A stretch of DNA of 52,584 nt from Mesostigma viride (lineage: Eukaryota; Streptophyta; Mesostigmatophyceae; Mesostigmatales; Mesostigmataceae): contig RPFO01000406.1 in assembly GCA_009746045.1 (NCBI GenBank), positions 1,804,030-1,856,613 on the forward strand, given 5' to 3'. How positions within the stretch are numbered: the stretch's first letter is position 1; the number at the start of each line of letters is the position of its first letter. A program made the translations under genes and the position numbers. This document shows positions 1-11,900 of this stretch, one piece after another. The notes beneath the pieces were generated by a model. That model was not told the origin of the DNA. It made no database searches and saw only the letters and a program-made list of their open reading frames with translations.

Positions 1-770
1 ACCCTGCTGATGACAGCTAAGGGAGCCCCACAGATGGCTGACCACCACCCCAGTTTGCCCTGAACAGTGGCACACATGTGTAAGGGGAGGTAGTTGTCTT
101 GCAGCAGATCTAGACAATCTTGGATATATTCTGCAGGAGGAGAGAGAGAGCAGACCCACTGATCTGGCTGCCTGTGCAGCTGCAACATGATGCCACAGAA
201 CTGGATGGGGGTTGTGCTCAATTCCACCTGTTTGCCAATCTCATATGATTCCTGGACCTGCTGAATAAATGTTTCCACCTCAGCTCTAGGCCCACAAATG
301 AGTTGGTCATCTCCATGCCACACAAAGAGCAGCAGTCCAGAGGGGGTGGGTACAACAAAAAAGCATGGGTCCAGGTCATCATACGTGGCCTTGAGCTTTT
401 TGAATACTTCCTCTGCTGAGTCTCTGAAAATTTTGGGGGCACTGACAAGCCCTTCCACCCCAATGTTGATGATAAGGTGGGGCTCATCAATGTAAGGTTT
501 CCACACAGCTGGGGTGTCTACCACGTACACCTTCCCTTTCCACACAGATTCAGCCTTTTCTGGGTCCCCCCTGAGGAAGGCCCTTTTAATATCAGTGGCT
601 TTGCAGACATAGTCTTGGCCTGCATTGAGGTTGTGGAGGAATAGGGAGAGCATGATCCTGAGTGAGGTTTGTTGCAGCCCAGGTGTGTAGGTTTCCCCTT
701 TTGGCAGTGTGGATGTCCCCTTTAATTCTGTGACACATGGTCTGGCATGGAAGATTGGGGAGCCCACTTT
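1..770 (-). CDS. pol: Copia-type reverse transcriptase (partial, no stop before window edge)
   Basis: A minus-strand frame one phase away from the integrase is open from about 770 to position 1. It reads FHARPCVTELKG, the counterpart of the Copia KARLVAKG block, then KATDIKRAFLRG (counterpart of DVKNAFLHG, first catalytic Asp), then LFVWHGDDQLICGP, the YVDD box. It continues through QFCGIMLQLHR (counterpart of the LGIE/YLG region) to LQDNYLPLHMCATVQGKLGW at the start of the connection or RNase H part. The catalytic box is HGDD instead of the usual YVDD. The uninterrupted 250-codon frame argues that the protein was recently functional. The likely junction with the upstream frame lies at the AAACCCAAAAAG run around 765-775. 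Confidence 0.7.
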
Positions 771-3001
771 TTGGGTTTTTGTTTGAGAACAAATTTTAAT
801 CTGAGCTTTTTGGCTCCCTCTGGCACGTCCCATGAAGGGGTGACAGGAGGTTTGTATTGAGGGTTTTTGGGGTTGGGCAGGACCCATTCCTGCCTGGCTT
901 GGTGGACAATGGCCATCAGCCACTTGGTAAACCCTTTTTGTGTTTTGCATTCTTGTATGACGTGGGAGATTTGGTGGGGTGAGTGCATGGCTATGTCCCA
1001 CTTACCCAGCCCAAAGGCTGAGGGATGGAGGAACTGGCTGTGCACTAACTTGTCCAGATCAGGGATCTCCCCTGGTGCATACTGAGTGTTGACTGCCTTG
1101 ATGACAGCATCCATACCAGGGACAATACTGGAGAGAGGGATTTTAAAGTGGTCCAGAGGAACTGCACCCACCCCTGTGACACTGAGCTCATTAGCTGAGA
1201 TAAGCACCCCAGGATAGGATACAAAAGGTTCCCCCAACAAGGTGTTACCAGAGTACCCCTCCACCACCTGGAAGGGTGTCTGAATACCAAGTATAGGGAG
1301 CATCACCTGTCCCACTACATCCAGTGAGCTTTGGCCTGAGAAATCCTGCACCCGTGCCCAAAATGAAGGTGCAATCTCAAGACCAGGGATGGCTTGTGCA
1401 CTGATCACACTGACCTGTGCCTGAGTGTCTATTGCCAGGGTCCAGGGGTCCTGACTAGTGCACACAGCTGAGACTTTTGCCAACCCTTCGGCCACAGCAG
1501 CTTGTTGCTTATGTGACCTGTGTAATGCTTGCAAGGCGACTGCCAATCTTGACCTCAGAGCGGGAGGGTTGGCAGACAATTTGGTGCCTTGGGGCTGAGC
1601 TAATGCTTCCAACCCAGCTACCTCGTGCCTGGTTAAGCGATCCCCAGGTTGTGAAGTGGGCCTGGCTTCACTGAGGGTGGAAGGGTTCACAGAGGGTGCT
1701 GTGGTGCTGTCAACAGCAGTAATTGGTGGCTCAGGGCTACTGCTGGGCATGCTGGAGTTGCCAGATAGAAGTAGTGAGTCCATGCTTAAAGACTCTTCCC
1801 CAGGCACGTCTGCCATGGGAGAATAATACTTCTTAATTCTATGACAGCTCACCCTGTGACGCTTCCCATTGATATTGTGCTTGACCTCCACGGTCTTGCT
1901 GTTTTTGGTAAATCCACGGATGGTAACTGGACCTAGCCAAGTTCCAACCTTACCAAAGCTGTTTTCCTTGTAATAGAGAACTTGATCACCTTTTTGGAAT
2001 ACTGGCCTGGGATGGGTTTTATCTTTTTCTGCCAGTTTTGCTGAGGTTTGTGCACGTGCAGTGTTGTACAGTGCTATCACCTCTGGGGGATATACACCTG
2101 CCTGCAGGCCTGCTGGGATTATTTCACCCCACTTGGCATGCAAGACAGGTCTCATGTTTAGGGTTGTGCACATTTCATGACACCAGAGTGCCCTGTCACA
2201 ATAGACCCCTGAAGTAGCATCCTTGGAAGGATTTTTGGCTAGTAGGGTTTTGACAGATCTGATGGTTCTTTCAATGACCCCCTGACCCTCATGATCTTCC
2301 AGCCCAGCAATCTCTATTGCTTCACACCCTTCCAGGTCAGTCAGACAGGAAAATTGTTGATCAAGCAAAATTCTGTCAACTGGGTAGAATCTGGGTAAAG
2401 CAATCATGAGTGCAACACGTAGCTGCCCTGCAGACATGCCAGGTAGGGGTTCCATTACTGTGAACCTGGACCATGAGTCTTTTAGGATCAGGTAGGGTTG
2501 GACATCTTTGTTGATGTGCATCACATCCCCCACTATCATGCCCCTAGTGGTGGAAGGAGTTGCAGTATGCCATTTTTGAGGTTTGGGGCTATTGAACTGA
2601 CATTCTTGACAGTGTTGTCTAGCCAGTTTTACTGCATTCCTGAGTTGTTTTCCCATGCTACTACCCCCCAGCCGTCTGGCCAGTTCCTCAGCCAGTGTTT
2701 CATGACCCATGGCTAGGTGCAGCTGATGAGCAAGCTCCTTGATATCTATGGAGTTGTCAACAGTAGGGGTTAGTGCTTTTATGTAAGGTTCCAGTACAGG
2801 GTGTTGGGAGGACAGTAAGGTTGCTGCCTCAAAATCAATTATGCCCTGGCTGCCATCCCCAATGGTAATGAGATCATCATCCTCAGAGTAAGCAAGGTGA
2901 GAGAACTCACATTTGTTTGGGTAGCGAGGCCTGTTGCACCGGCTGCCTGGAGCTGGCCAGGTTGTGCCTCGTGTAGTGGCAGCCTGGGCAGAGATCCACA
3001 T
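722..3001 (-). CDS. pol: Integrase plus retropepsin-like domain (Copia-like pol, first part)
   Basis: Roughly 740 coherent residues. First comes an HHCC zinc-binding domain (HLAMGH then HCQECQ), then a DDE integrase core with D in VGDVMHINKD, D in ILLDQQFSC and E in GVIERTIRSV. An SH3-like integrase C-terminus (GDQVLYYKEN ... HRVSCHRIKKYY) follows, then a Ser/Pro/Thr-rich linker. Beyond it, around 1180-1450, is a retropepsin-like block: LAIDTQAQVSVISAQ, a hydrophobic middle, then NTLLGEPFV resembling the LLG flap-end motif. The active-site triad reads D-T-Q, not D-T/S-G, so activity is doubtful. The frame stops at 722; the RT resumes in another phase after the A/C-rich stretch near 765. The nominal start near 3001 lies in overlap with gag and is unlikely to be an initiator. 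Confidence 0.7.
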   Translation of the reverse strand: MWISAQAATTRGTTWPAPGSRCNRPRYPNKCEFSHLAYSEDDDLITIGDGSQGIIDFEAATLLSSQHPVLEPYIKALTPTVDNSIDIKELAHQLHLAMGHETLAEELARRLGGSSMGKQLRNAVKLARQHCQECQFNSPKPQKWHTATPSTTRGMIVGDVMHINKDVQPYLILKDSWSRFTVMEPLPGMSAGQLRVALMIALPRFYPVDRILLDQQFSCLTDLEGCEAIEIAGLEDHEGQGVIERTIRSVKTLLAKNPSKDATSGVYCDRALWCHEMCTTLNMRPVLHAKWGEIIPAGLQAGVYPPEVIALYNTARAQTSAKLAEKDKTHPRPVFQKGDQVLYYKENSFGKVGTWLGPVTIRGFTKNSKTVEVKHNINGKRHRVSCHRIKKYYSPMADVPGEESLSMDSLLLSGNSSMPSSSPEPPITAVDSTTAPSVNPSTLSEARPTSQPGDRLTRHEVAGLEALAQPQGTKLSANPPALRSRLAVALQALHRSHKQQAAVAEGLAKVSAVCTSQDPWTLAIDTQAQVSVISAQAIPGLEIAPSFWARVQDFSGQSSLDVVGQVMLPILGIQTPFQVVEGYSGNTLLGEPFVSYPGVLISANELSVTGVGAVPLDHFKIPLSSIVPGMDAVIKAVNTQYAPGEIPDLDKLVHSQFLHPSAFGLGKWDIAMHSPHQISHVIQECKTQKGFTKWLMAIVHQARQEWVLPNPKNPQYKPPVTPSWDVPEGAKKLRLKFVLKQKPKKWAPQSSMPDHVSQN

Positions 3002-3182
3002 TGTTGCCCAGTGTAGGGTTGTGGTTGCACTGGTTGCGGCTGTGCCCCGTCTGGAAGCACCTCAGGCACCTGACCCTTCCAGGGTTGCCAGGTTGCCTAT
3101 TGTTGTTGTTGTTGTTGCCCTGTTGGGGCCGGTTGTTGTTGTTGTTATTGTTAATTAATCGCAGCTTTTCTTGTTTGTTCAT
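2907..3182 (-). CDS. gag: Gag C-terminal fragment with CCHC zinc knuckle (Copia-like element)
   Basis: A 91-codon minus-strand frame starts MNKQEKLRL, has two asparagine runs made by GTT/AAC repeats, then CLRCFQTGHSRNQC, a perfect C-X2-C-X4-H-X4-C nucleic-acid-binding knuckle of retroelement Gag. A second Cys/His cluster (CPGCHYTRH) follows. The frame ends at 2907 inside the start of the integrase frame, which lies in another phase, so a frameshift joins the two, whether programmed or mutational. No capsid domain is recognisable upstream, where 71-bp tandem repeats occupy the DNA. The ATG at 3182 is therefore probably not the true Gag start. Confidence 0.6.
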   Translation of the reverse strand: MNKQEKLRLINNNNNNNRPQQGNNNNNNRQPGNPGRVRCLRCFQTGHSRNQCNHNPTLGNNVDLCPGCHYTRHNLASSRQPVQQASLPKQM

Positions 3183-3191
3183 TGTATTGAT

Positions 3192-3546
3192 TGAGAGGAC
3201 AGTATCTTTGCTGCCTCAAAACCCACCATGGTTTGGTAACATTTTCGTTTGTTTGCTTGTAATGAGAGGACAGTAGCCGTGCTGCCTCAACACCAACCAT
3301 GGTTTGGTAACAGTTTCGTTTGTTTGTTTGCAGTGAGAGGACAGCATCTGTGCTGCCTCAACACCAACCATGGTTTGGTAACAGTTTCGTTTGTTTGCTT
3401 GCAGTGAGAGGACAGCATCTGTGCTGCCTCAACACCAACCATGGTTTGGTAACAGTTTCGTTTGTTTGCTTGTAATGAGAGGACAGCATCTGTGCTGCCT
3501 CAACACCAACCATGGTTTGGTAACAGTTTTGTTTGTTTGTTTGTTT
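3192..3546. repeat. Five tandem 71-bp repeats
   Basis: Units begin TGAGAGGACAG at 3192, 3263, 3334, 3405 and 3476, exactly 71 bp apart, each containing CAACACCAACCATGGTTTGG or a close variant. Differences between units are few. Because 71 is not a multiple of three, a reading frame crossing the array changes phase every unit, so it is unlikely to be coding. It sits directly upstream (minus sense) of the zinc-knuckle frame and may be leader or untranslated sequence of the Copia-like element. Confidence 0.9.
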
Positions 3547-5406
<1,860 letters not shown>

Positions 5407-5611
5407 CCCACTAATTTTCGGTGAAATGGGTGCTTTTAATTTCCATATACCGGTTAAGTTAACCCAGGTATGCCACAAATAGCCAAAAGTTACCTAGTTG
5501 TGCCTAAGATGGGGTGCCCGCATTAATGGCGCGCCGTGCGACCATGGTAGCCATGGTGCTGAGGACGGATATATCGGCGTCCAGCATGAGTGTAAAGACC
5601 TTATTCATCCC
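5407..5611 (-). mobile_element. LINE 3' terminus: last ORF codons and 3' UTR (downstream half)
   Basis: On the minus strand this stretch continues the open frame interrupted at 16409. After removing the LTR element and one copy of its 5-bp duplication, the frame runs without a break for about 34 more codons to a TAG at 5506-5504. A 3' UTR of about 100 bp follows and ends in ATTAGTGGGCAACAA before the (CAA)n tail. The same 3' terminus occurs twice more at 16.8-16.9 kb. Family assignment to non-LTR retrotransposons rests on the tail structure and 5' truncation. Confidence 0.65.
5607..5611. repeat. Target-site duplication, left copy (atccc)
   Basis: ATCCC directly abuts TGTTAC of the left LTR and is repeated after the right LTR. 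Confidence 0.95.
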
Positions 5612-6185
5612 TGTTACGCCGCGGATATCTACCTCCACCTCTACCTCTAATGGGCCTGATACTACCTAAACTGGTCAGGCCTCCTCTACTTAACCCTCTG
5701 GCGAAAGACGAACGTGACGGAGCTGATCTCAATGCATTAACGTAAGTGTTGCTATAATACGCCATACAACCATTTACCAAAACCCGTTTACTCCAGGAAT
5801 AGAGGAAGGAAACACAACTACACTGCCGTGACCCAAGCCTAAATGTGTCAATTCACTTAACACACGCCGAGTACACACACAAAGGGGTAGAACGCGCATA
5901 AATGATCACCAACGGTCCAACACGCTCGGGCCGACATGGCCCTCGCCTACAGGTGCACGCTGGTCCACTAAATCTACTGATGCACGCTGGTCCACTACAT
6001 TCTACCCCAGGATCAGGACCACTAGTAAAGTACGCGGCGCGGCGCCCAACGGCACCCAATGTACCACAGTACTGTTACGAGGACAATAATGTCCCGGTAG
6101 GAGCCTAAACGTAAACCTAGGGACAACCGAGGCAAAGGACCTAATTTACGTCCGTAACTACAACGAATTGTTACGCGACGTAACA
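5612..6185 (-). repeat. 3' LTR of the chromovirus
   Basis: 574 bp, TGTTAC...GTAACA. Compared base by base with the other LTR it differs at two sites: A versus G in the GAGT(A/G)CACAC and AAATG(A/G)TCACC contexts, near 5872 and 5905. Confidence 0.97.
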
Positions 6186-6202
6186 CCTCCCCCCCCACAA
6201 AG
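6186..6202 (-). promoter_or_regulatory. Polypurine tract for plus-strand priming
   Basis: The minus strand reads TTTGTGGGGGGGGAGG directly against the 3' LTR, the expected place for a polypurine tract. The core GGGGGGGGAGG recurs twice inside the element. Confidence 0.8.
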
Positions 6203-6556
6203 GTAGGGAGCCCTCTCCCTACGCACAGGGAGGAAACGAAGGGGTAGGAAAAACCTAATGCACCCAACACACACCAACACAATCGATAGACCATCCCAGA
6301 TACAAAGCACCAATAGTTCACACGGTCTCCACCACCACGCCGGGTGGTGTAGGGTTAGCCAGCACCAAGCCTGGTGGGAGGTTCCCCTAACTGCCTGGAA
6401 CGGAGTCCTGGCCGGGGGGGACGGCACTGGGCAGGACACACAGAGTAAACACATCAGCGCCAAGGACCAAGAACAGCCAACCAACTGGCCAGAATATGAA
6501 GGCGACTCTACATACCGGAGGGACAACACCCTCAGGTCGGGCCTAAGGCCCTCTAT

Positions 6557-8855
6557 CTAATGGCCATCCGTCTGGTAGGTACCACGGGAGGCCAGCAGGA
6601 CCTCCAGGTAGGCCTGGTAATGGGCCACATCCTCAACATTGTCATGCCTATCTACGGTGAGGAAAACATCGGCCCACACGCCGTCAGGAAAAAGGCCCAG
6701 AAAGGCCCAGTAATACCTATGCTGAGTAAGAACGACCTGGCCACGGGCCCAGTCCAGGAAGCCACAGGCAAAGAGGCGAAGGAAAGGCTCTACCGCGATC
6801 AAACAGAGGGCCCGCAGGAGGAGGCGATGGTACCGGATCCGAGGGCGCAAACCCGTCGGGAAAAACAGGTCCACCAGGGGCTCCACGTTGGACGGCCACA
6901 ACCGGATGTGCCGAACCTCTCGGGAGCGCCACCGACGCGTACACTGGCGCGACCCGAATGTCTCTAGGTAGTCGCTGGCCCGAGGAGGAGGGTGGCCGCG
7001 GGAGTCTAGACCCTGGCCCGGTAGGGGCGCCGGACGCCGGGCATCCCACTCGAGGATGGGCTGGAGGACCGTGGTGTACGTAACACCCGGCACCGAAGGA
7101 AACTCTACCGTAAGGGCATCCGAAGCCATAATGCCCAGAGGCGGAGGATAAGCCCACTGGAAGCCACCGTAGGTGTCCAAGTCGTTGTGGCGCCTAGCCC
7201 AGCGATACAGAACGCGCCGAACCAGGATCTCACCCTGGAACACAGGATCAGCTAAAATAACCATGTCGAAAGGAGGCCGATCAGTCTCAATGGGTAGACC
7301 ACGATCCCGAGGCGCCCGACACACCTGGGAAAACCCGTAGGACATGGGCGAGACGGCAAGCTCGGCGGAGACGCGCGGCAGGTCACACTGGCGGCAGGCG
7401 AGCGCGGACATACCACATCCAGGCACGGGCGTGTCGCGCGACTCCGGCGTCGCATGCACCACAGAAGGAGCCCTGTCCCGATCACCCTGGGACAACTCCC
7501 GGAGGGAGTCGGAAGCGCGGGTAGCGCGAGGATCCTGACCGGTGGACCGAACAACCGCAGCCAAGGACAGAGAGGCCGGAGGGGCAGGGGCCGAAGCAGG
7601 GGCAGGAGCCGACACCGACGCAGGTGACACTGGTACAGCAGACGGTCGCGCCGGACCCGAAGCCAGAGGGGCCGTGACGGACCCGCCAACGAAGCTGGCG
7701 CGCCGGTCCCGGTGGCCGGTGCACCCTCAGGCCACATGTTAAAAATGGGGCCCGTAGGGACAGGCAGTCCTGCATAAGATTGACTACCATCCAGGCTCCA
7801 GTCAGGAACCGGGATCCTCTGCGGGGGACCACCCTCCCAAAGCCTGGGCAGTCCGCTAGTGTCGCCAAAGAAGCCCCGCGACGGCTGCGACTGAGCTGGT
7901 GGAGGCTCGGAAGCAGCGACAGCGGGCGCGGTCACAGGGGCAGGGGACTCGCGCGTAGGCGCAGGTACAGCGGTCACAGGCGCAGAGGCAGCAGGAGTCG
8001 CAGCAGCCGCCGGAACCACAGCGACCGCGGGCGCCAGCGGGGGCGCGGGCGAAGCCGTAGTCGCCGGGGCAACAGAAGGGGTAGGAGGCGCGGATCCAGC
8101 TGGCGTAGCCGGGACCTGCGCCTGGGCCGCCAGGAAGGCCCCAAACGCCGTGGTCAGGGACTGGATCTGAGCCTGCATAGCCGAGACCGTCGCCGAAAGA
8201 GGATCAGGCAAACCCGAAGGGGTAGGCTCCACTGCAACACCCCGGGTCGACCGAGGGGACGACGGGACCGGAGAGGGAGGAACAGACGCCGAGGAGGCGG
8301 ACGCAGCGCTCGAGGCAGAATAATCTGGAGTATAATGTACCTCGGCTGGGGCGCCCGAAGGGGCAGGACCATCAACCGCTAGTCCCGCCGCCTGATCAGC
8401 TATCTCCATGAATTCTACGGCCCGTAAAAGGTCGCAGGGGTTCTCATCTACCTCAGCATCACCCTCAGCCGGAAGCCAAGGAAACACCTCCCGTAGGCAG
8501 GTACGGCCCACAGGGGTAGAGAGGTAGGAGAACACACGGCACACCGGAGAACCGCATCTATCTGTTCCAAGGCGGGACAGCGAGAACCACACCCCAACAA
8601 ACAGTGTCCGGCATCGTCGAACCCGTGCAGGACAAGCTGGTGCGGCTCATTAGGGGAAGGACCATACCACGTGACCCCGAAGAGGGCCGCCCTGACTAAG
8701 CTCGCATGTTGGGCCTGAAGGGCCGGCTGCACAACGCCACCCCGGTAACATGATCGCGACACCCAGCGGCCCGGAAGGGCCTCGAAATACAGCTCAGGGT
8801 CCGGTAGGGGCAGGGACGGCAGCGGGCTCTCAGCCGGAGGGGTAGGCTCTGTCAT
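6557..8855 (-). pseudogene. Third ORF downstream of pol, unrecognised (frameshifted)
   Basis: Starts at ATG 8855, 77 bp after the pol stop, and reads through three phases to a stop at 6557. Shifts are near 8510 and between about 7620 and 7720. Total length is about 760 codons. The N-terminal part begins MTEPTPPAESPLP; the middle is strongly Ala/Pro-rich (TTAFGAFLAAQAQVPATPAG onward); the C-terminal 230 residues are globular-looking, with many aromatics and Arg (VLTQHRYYWAFLGLFPDG). There is one hydrophobic segment (LLLRALCLIAVEPFLRLF) but no signal peptide, furin-like site or envelope fold that I can recognise. Its position is that of env-like or accessory ORFs in other Gypsy elements. Function unknown. 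Confidence 0.55.
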
Positions 8856-8931
8856 GACGGCTGCGGAGGGGAGGGGACAACCAACCACCCGTCGACAGCA
8901 GACATAACATAAGAGAGGAGAAGGCCTACGA

Positions 8932-11900
8932 CTAGAGCTTGTGCAGGGTTTTATATTCCTGCAGCAGGCGACTACACCCATCTAGCTCACTCTCCGTATA
9001 CCAAACCTTATCTACTTCACTACGAGCATACATCCACTTCACTTTATACTGACGCTGGGTACCGCGGCCCTTTTTGATATCTCGATGGGCCACGATGCTT
9101 TCTACTTCGTCTTCTACTTCCCCAGTGTCAGGATTATGCTCTAAAGGGGCAGGCGCTAACTCCCTGCCAGCGAACGTACTAGGGTGGTACAGTTTAAGCT
9201 GGCTCCTATGGAAGGTGTTTGAATGCGTTTGCCAAGAGGTAGGGATATCGACTTTATACAAGAAATTTCCTACCCTAGACAACACATGGAAGGGTCCTAA
9301 GAAGGCAGGCCTAAGTTTGACCTTCAGTTCTGCTTCAAACTTATGAGCAAAACGGCCAACACGGGGGCCTTCTACTAATACTAGATCTCCTACTTCTATC
9401 TCAGGTGCTCGTCTATCTAAGGAGGCACGCAACCTAGCAAGGTACTTAGCCTGAGCTTTTTGATACCCTGAGATCGCGTGGTCATGAGCAGTTTTCATTC
9501 TATCTAGTAAGGACTGTACACCTTCTACAGTATCTCGGGACACATCATCCTTGTCCCGTAGAGGACTAGCTAAGAGAGAGGTAGGGGTAAGGGGCTGTCT
9601 CCCAGTATCTAAGAAGAAGGGCGTATATCCATGCGCAGCTTGGGGACAATTGTTGAGGGAGAACTCTACCAAACATAAATAATCCTCCCAATCACTACCC
9701 GAGCCATTAACATAGTGCCTAAGCGCTTCTTCTACTACTCTATTAAGACGCTCTACTAAATGAGAGGAGGAGGAGTGGTAGGCAGTACCGTAGGTAACCT
9801 TGGTACCGATGGCAGCGAAAAACTGCTGCCAAAAATCTGAGGTAAATAATTTATCCTTATCACTAATAAACTGCCTACTCAATCCATGATATCTATATAC
9901 ATTATTGAGGTATAGGCGTGCGCAATCACGTGCGGTGAGTTCTAAAGGACACGGCACAAGATGGCACATACGAGTAAAACGATCTATGAACACAAGGATT
10001 TGGGCATTGCCCCTATCATTCTTTCTAAAAGGTCCTACAAAATCCATCATGATAGAATCCCAAGGCATGATAGGGTCAGGCAAGGTCCTAGGTTCTGCTA
10101 TCTGTCCTACATTATTGGGTTTCATTTCCTGGCAAGATTGACAAGTTCTAACATACTCATCCACATCCTTATAAAGGGAAGGCCAGTAATAAGAGCGGGC
10201 TACTAGGTCCCGTACCCGTTTACCACCCTGTGAGCAGCTAAGTCATGCAACTCAAAGAGCAAGGAGGAGCGACAGATAGGAGGGACATACAGGCGCCATT
10301 GAGGGGGAGAATCTGCTATCTGCACATATAAAAACCCACCTACAAATTTACAAGGGTGCTTGCCTAATTGTTGGGGATGTGCAGCAATGGCAGCTAATGC
10401 TTCCGGCTCAGTGGCCGTAAATCTACTAATAAGGCGTTCAAGATCAGAGGTAGGCATCGCTACAGAAGTATCCAGAACAGGTTTAAAGAGATCTCCTACC
10501 GCCTTGCCGAAGAGAAGGGGAGGTCCTAGGGACTACGTTTTCATAAGACTTTCCTGACCTAGTCGCTATATGGCTAAGCGGTATAGAAATTTTATTTTTC
10601 CCCTCCCCCCCCACCGAGGCCACAGGAAGGGCCTCACACGGGAGAGAGAGTCCTACGTGAGAAAGGAGATCAGGCATGCGAACAGCTGTATGAAAGAGGT
10701 AGGCATAGGAATCATCATCAGGTAGTTCACCATAAGGGGTTACACCCATAGTAGTAGGAACTAGAGTAGTATTGAGAACATCAAGGTCCTCGAAGAAGGA
10801 ATAGTCTGCACGACGAGAGAGTGCATCTGGTACTATGTTATCTACACCCTTGACATACTGAAGTTTAAAAGGGGAAAACTGTGCTAAAAATTCCATCCAG
10901 CGCGCTTGCCGAGGGGTAAGGTTGGGTTGGGAGAGAAGATGGGTAAGGGGACGATGATCCGTTTGGATAACTAACCTATAAGGATCTAGCTCACAGGGTT
11001 CATTCAGGCAGACATCAAATTGAGCACCTTTAAGGAAGTGCTGCCACGCGTGGCAACAATACACCACAGCTAAGAGTTCCTGCTGGTGGACGGGATAGTT
11101 ACGCTCCGCAGGGAGCATTGTCCTAGAGATATACTCAATTGGCTGTAAGCCCTGACCCTGATCCTGGAGAAGGACACCACCTATAGCTACTTTACTAGCA
11201 TCTGTAGCCACAACAAAGGGTTTAGTAGTATCCGGTAGGATGAGTACAGGAGGGGAAAGGAGTAGGGATTTTAGGCACTGAAAAGCAGACTGACACTCAC
11301 TACTCCAAACAAAGGGGATATCCTTCTTTAATAAATGATTAATAGGGGCTGCTATAGTGCGAAACGCGGGATAAAACGCCTATAGTAAGAAGCAATTCCT
11401 AGGAAACTACGTACACCTTTAACGTCGGTAGGAGTAGGCCATTCCTGAATTGACTTAGTTTTATCCGGGTCGGTAGCGACCCCGGCATCTGACAGAACGT
11501 GCCCTAAAAATGGGACACTCCTACCCGAACGCACTTTAGCACGGCGCGCCCACAAAGAATTTTCAGCCATTATTTCTAATACTTTCTTTAAATCACGTAG
11601 GTGCGTTTCAAAATCAGGAGAGTAAATAAGAATATCATCTAAGTAAGCTTGAGCACAAGAACGGTCATGCTCAGATAAAGAAACAGAGGAGAAGGAGGAT
11701 CCTTTAGATCAGAGGACACCTGAGGAAGATGAGAATTTCCCATAACAGGTCTAAGCACTTCATTCATTAACATTTGAAAAGAGGCAGGCGAGTTACAGAG
11801 TCCCATAGCCGCTACTCTAAACTGGTAATGACCAAAAGGGGTAGCAAAGGCGGTTTTATGGCAATCCTCAGGAGCTATCCGCAACTGCCAAAAACCATCC

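Larger units (their letters stand above)
1..3182 (-). mobile_element. Copia-like LTR retrotransposon, internal region, cut by the left window edge
   Basis: Minus-strand reading gives, in order, a CCHC zinc knuckle, an integrase, a retropepsin-like domain and a Copia-type reverse transcriptase running off position 1. Integrase upstream of RT is the Copia arrangement. The three coding blocks lie in different frames, so the copy is either frameshifted or uses recoding. Neither LTR could be delimited: the 3' end is outside the window and no paired repeat exists for the 5' side. The domain order differs from textbook Copia because the protease-like block lies after the integrase. Confidence 0.75.

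Noticed and set aside
5853-6321. ORFs within the LTRs (5853-6108 and 16076-16331)
   Set aside because: They occur in both LTRs and read into unrelated flanks; no domain.
8780-8855. Envelope gene in the chromovirus third ORF
   Set aside because: No signal peptide, cysteine pattern or fusion-peptide-like segment is visible; position alone is not enough.
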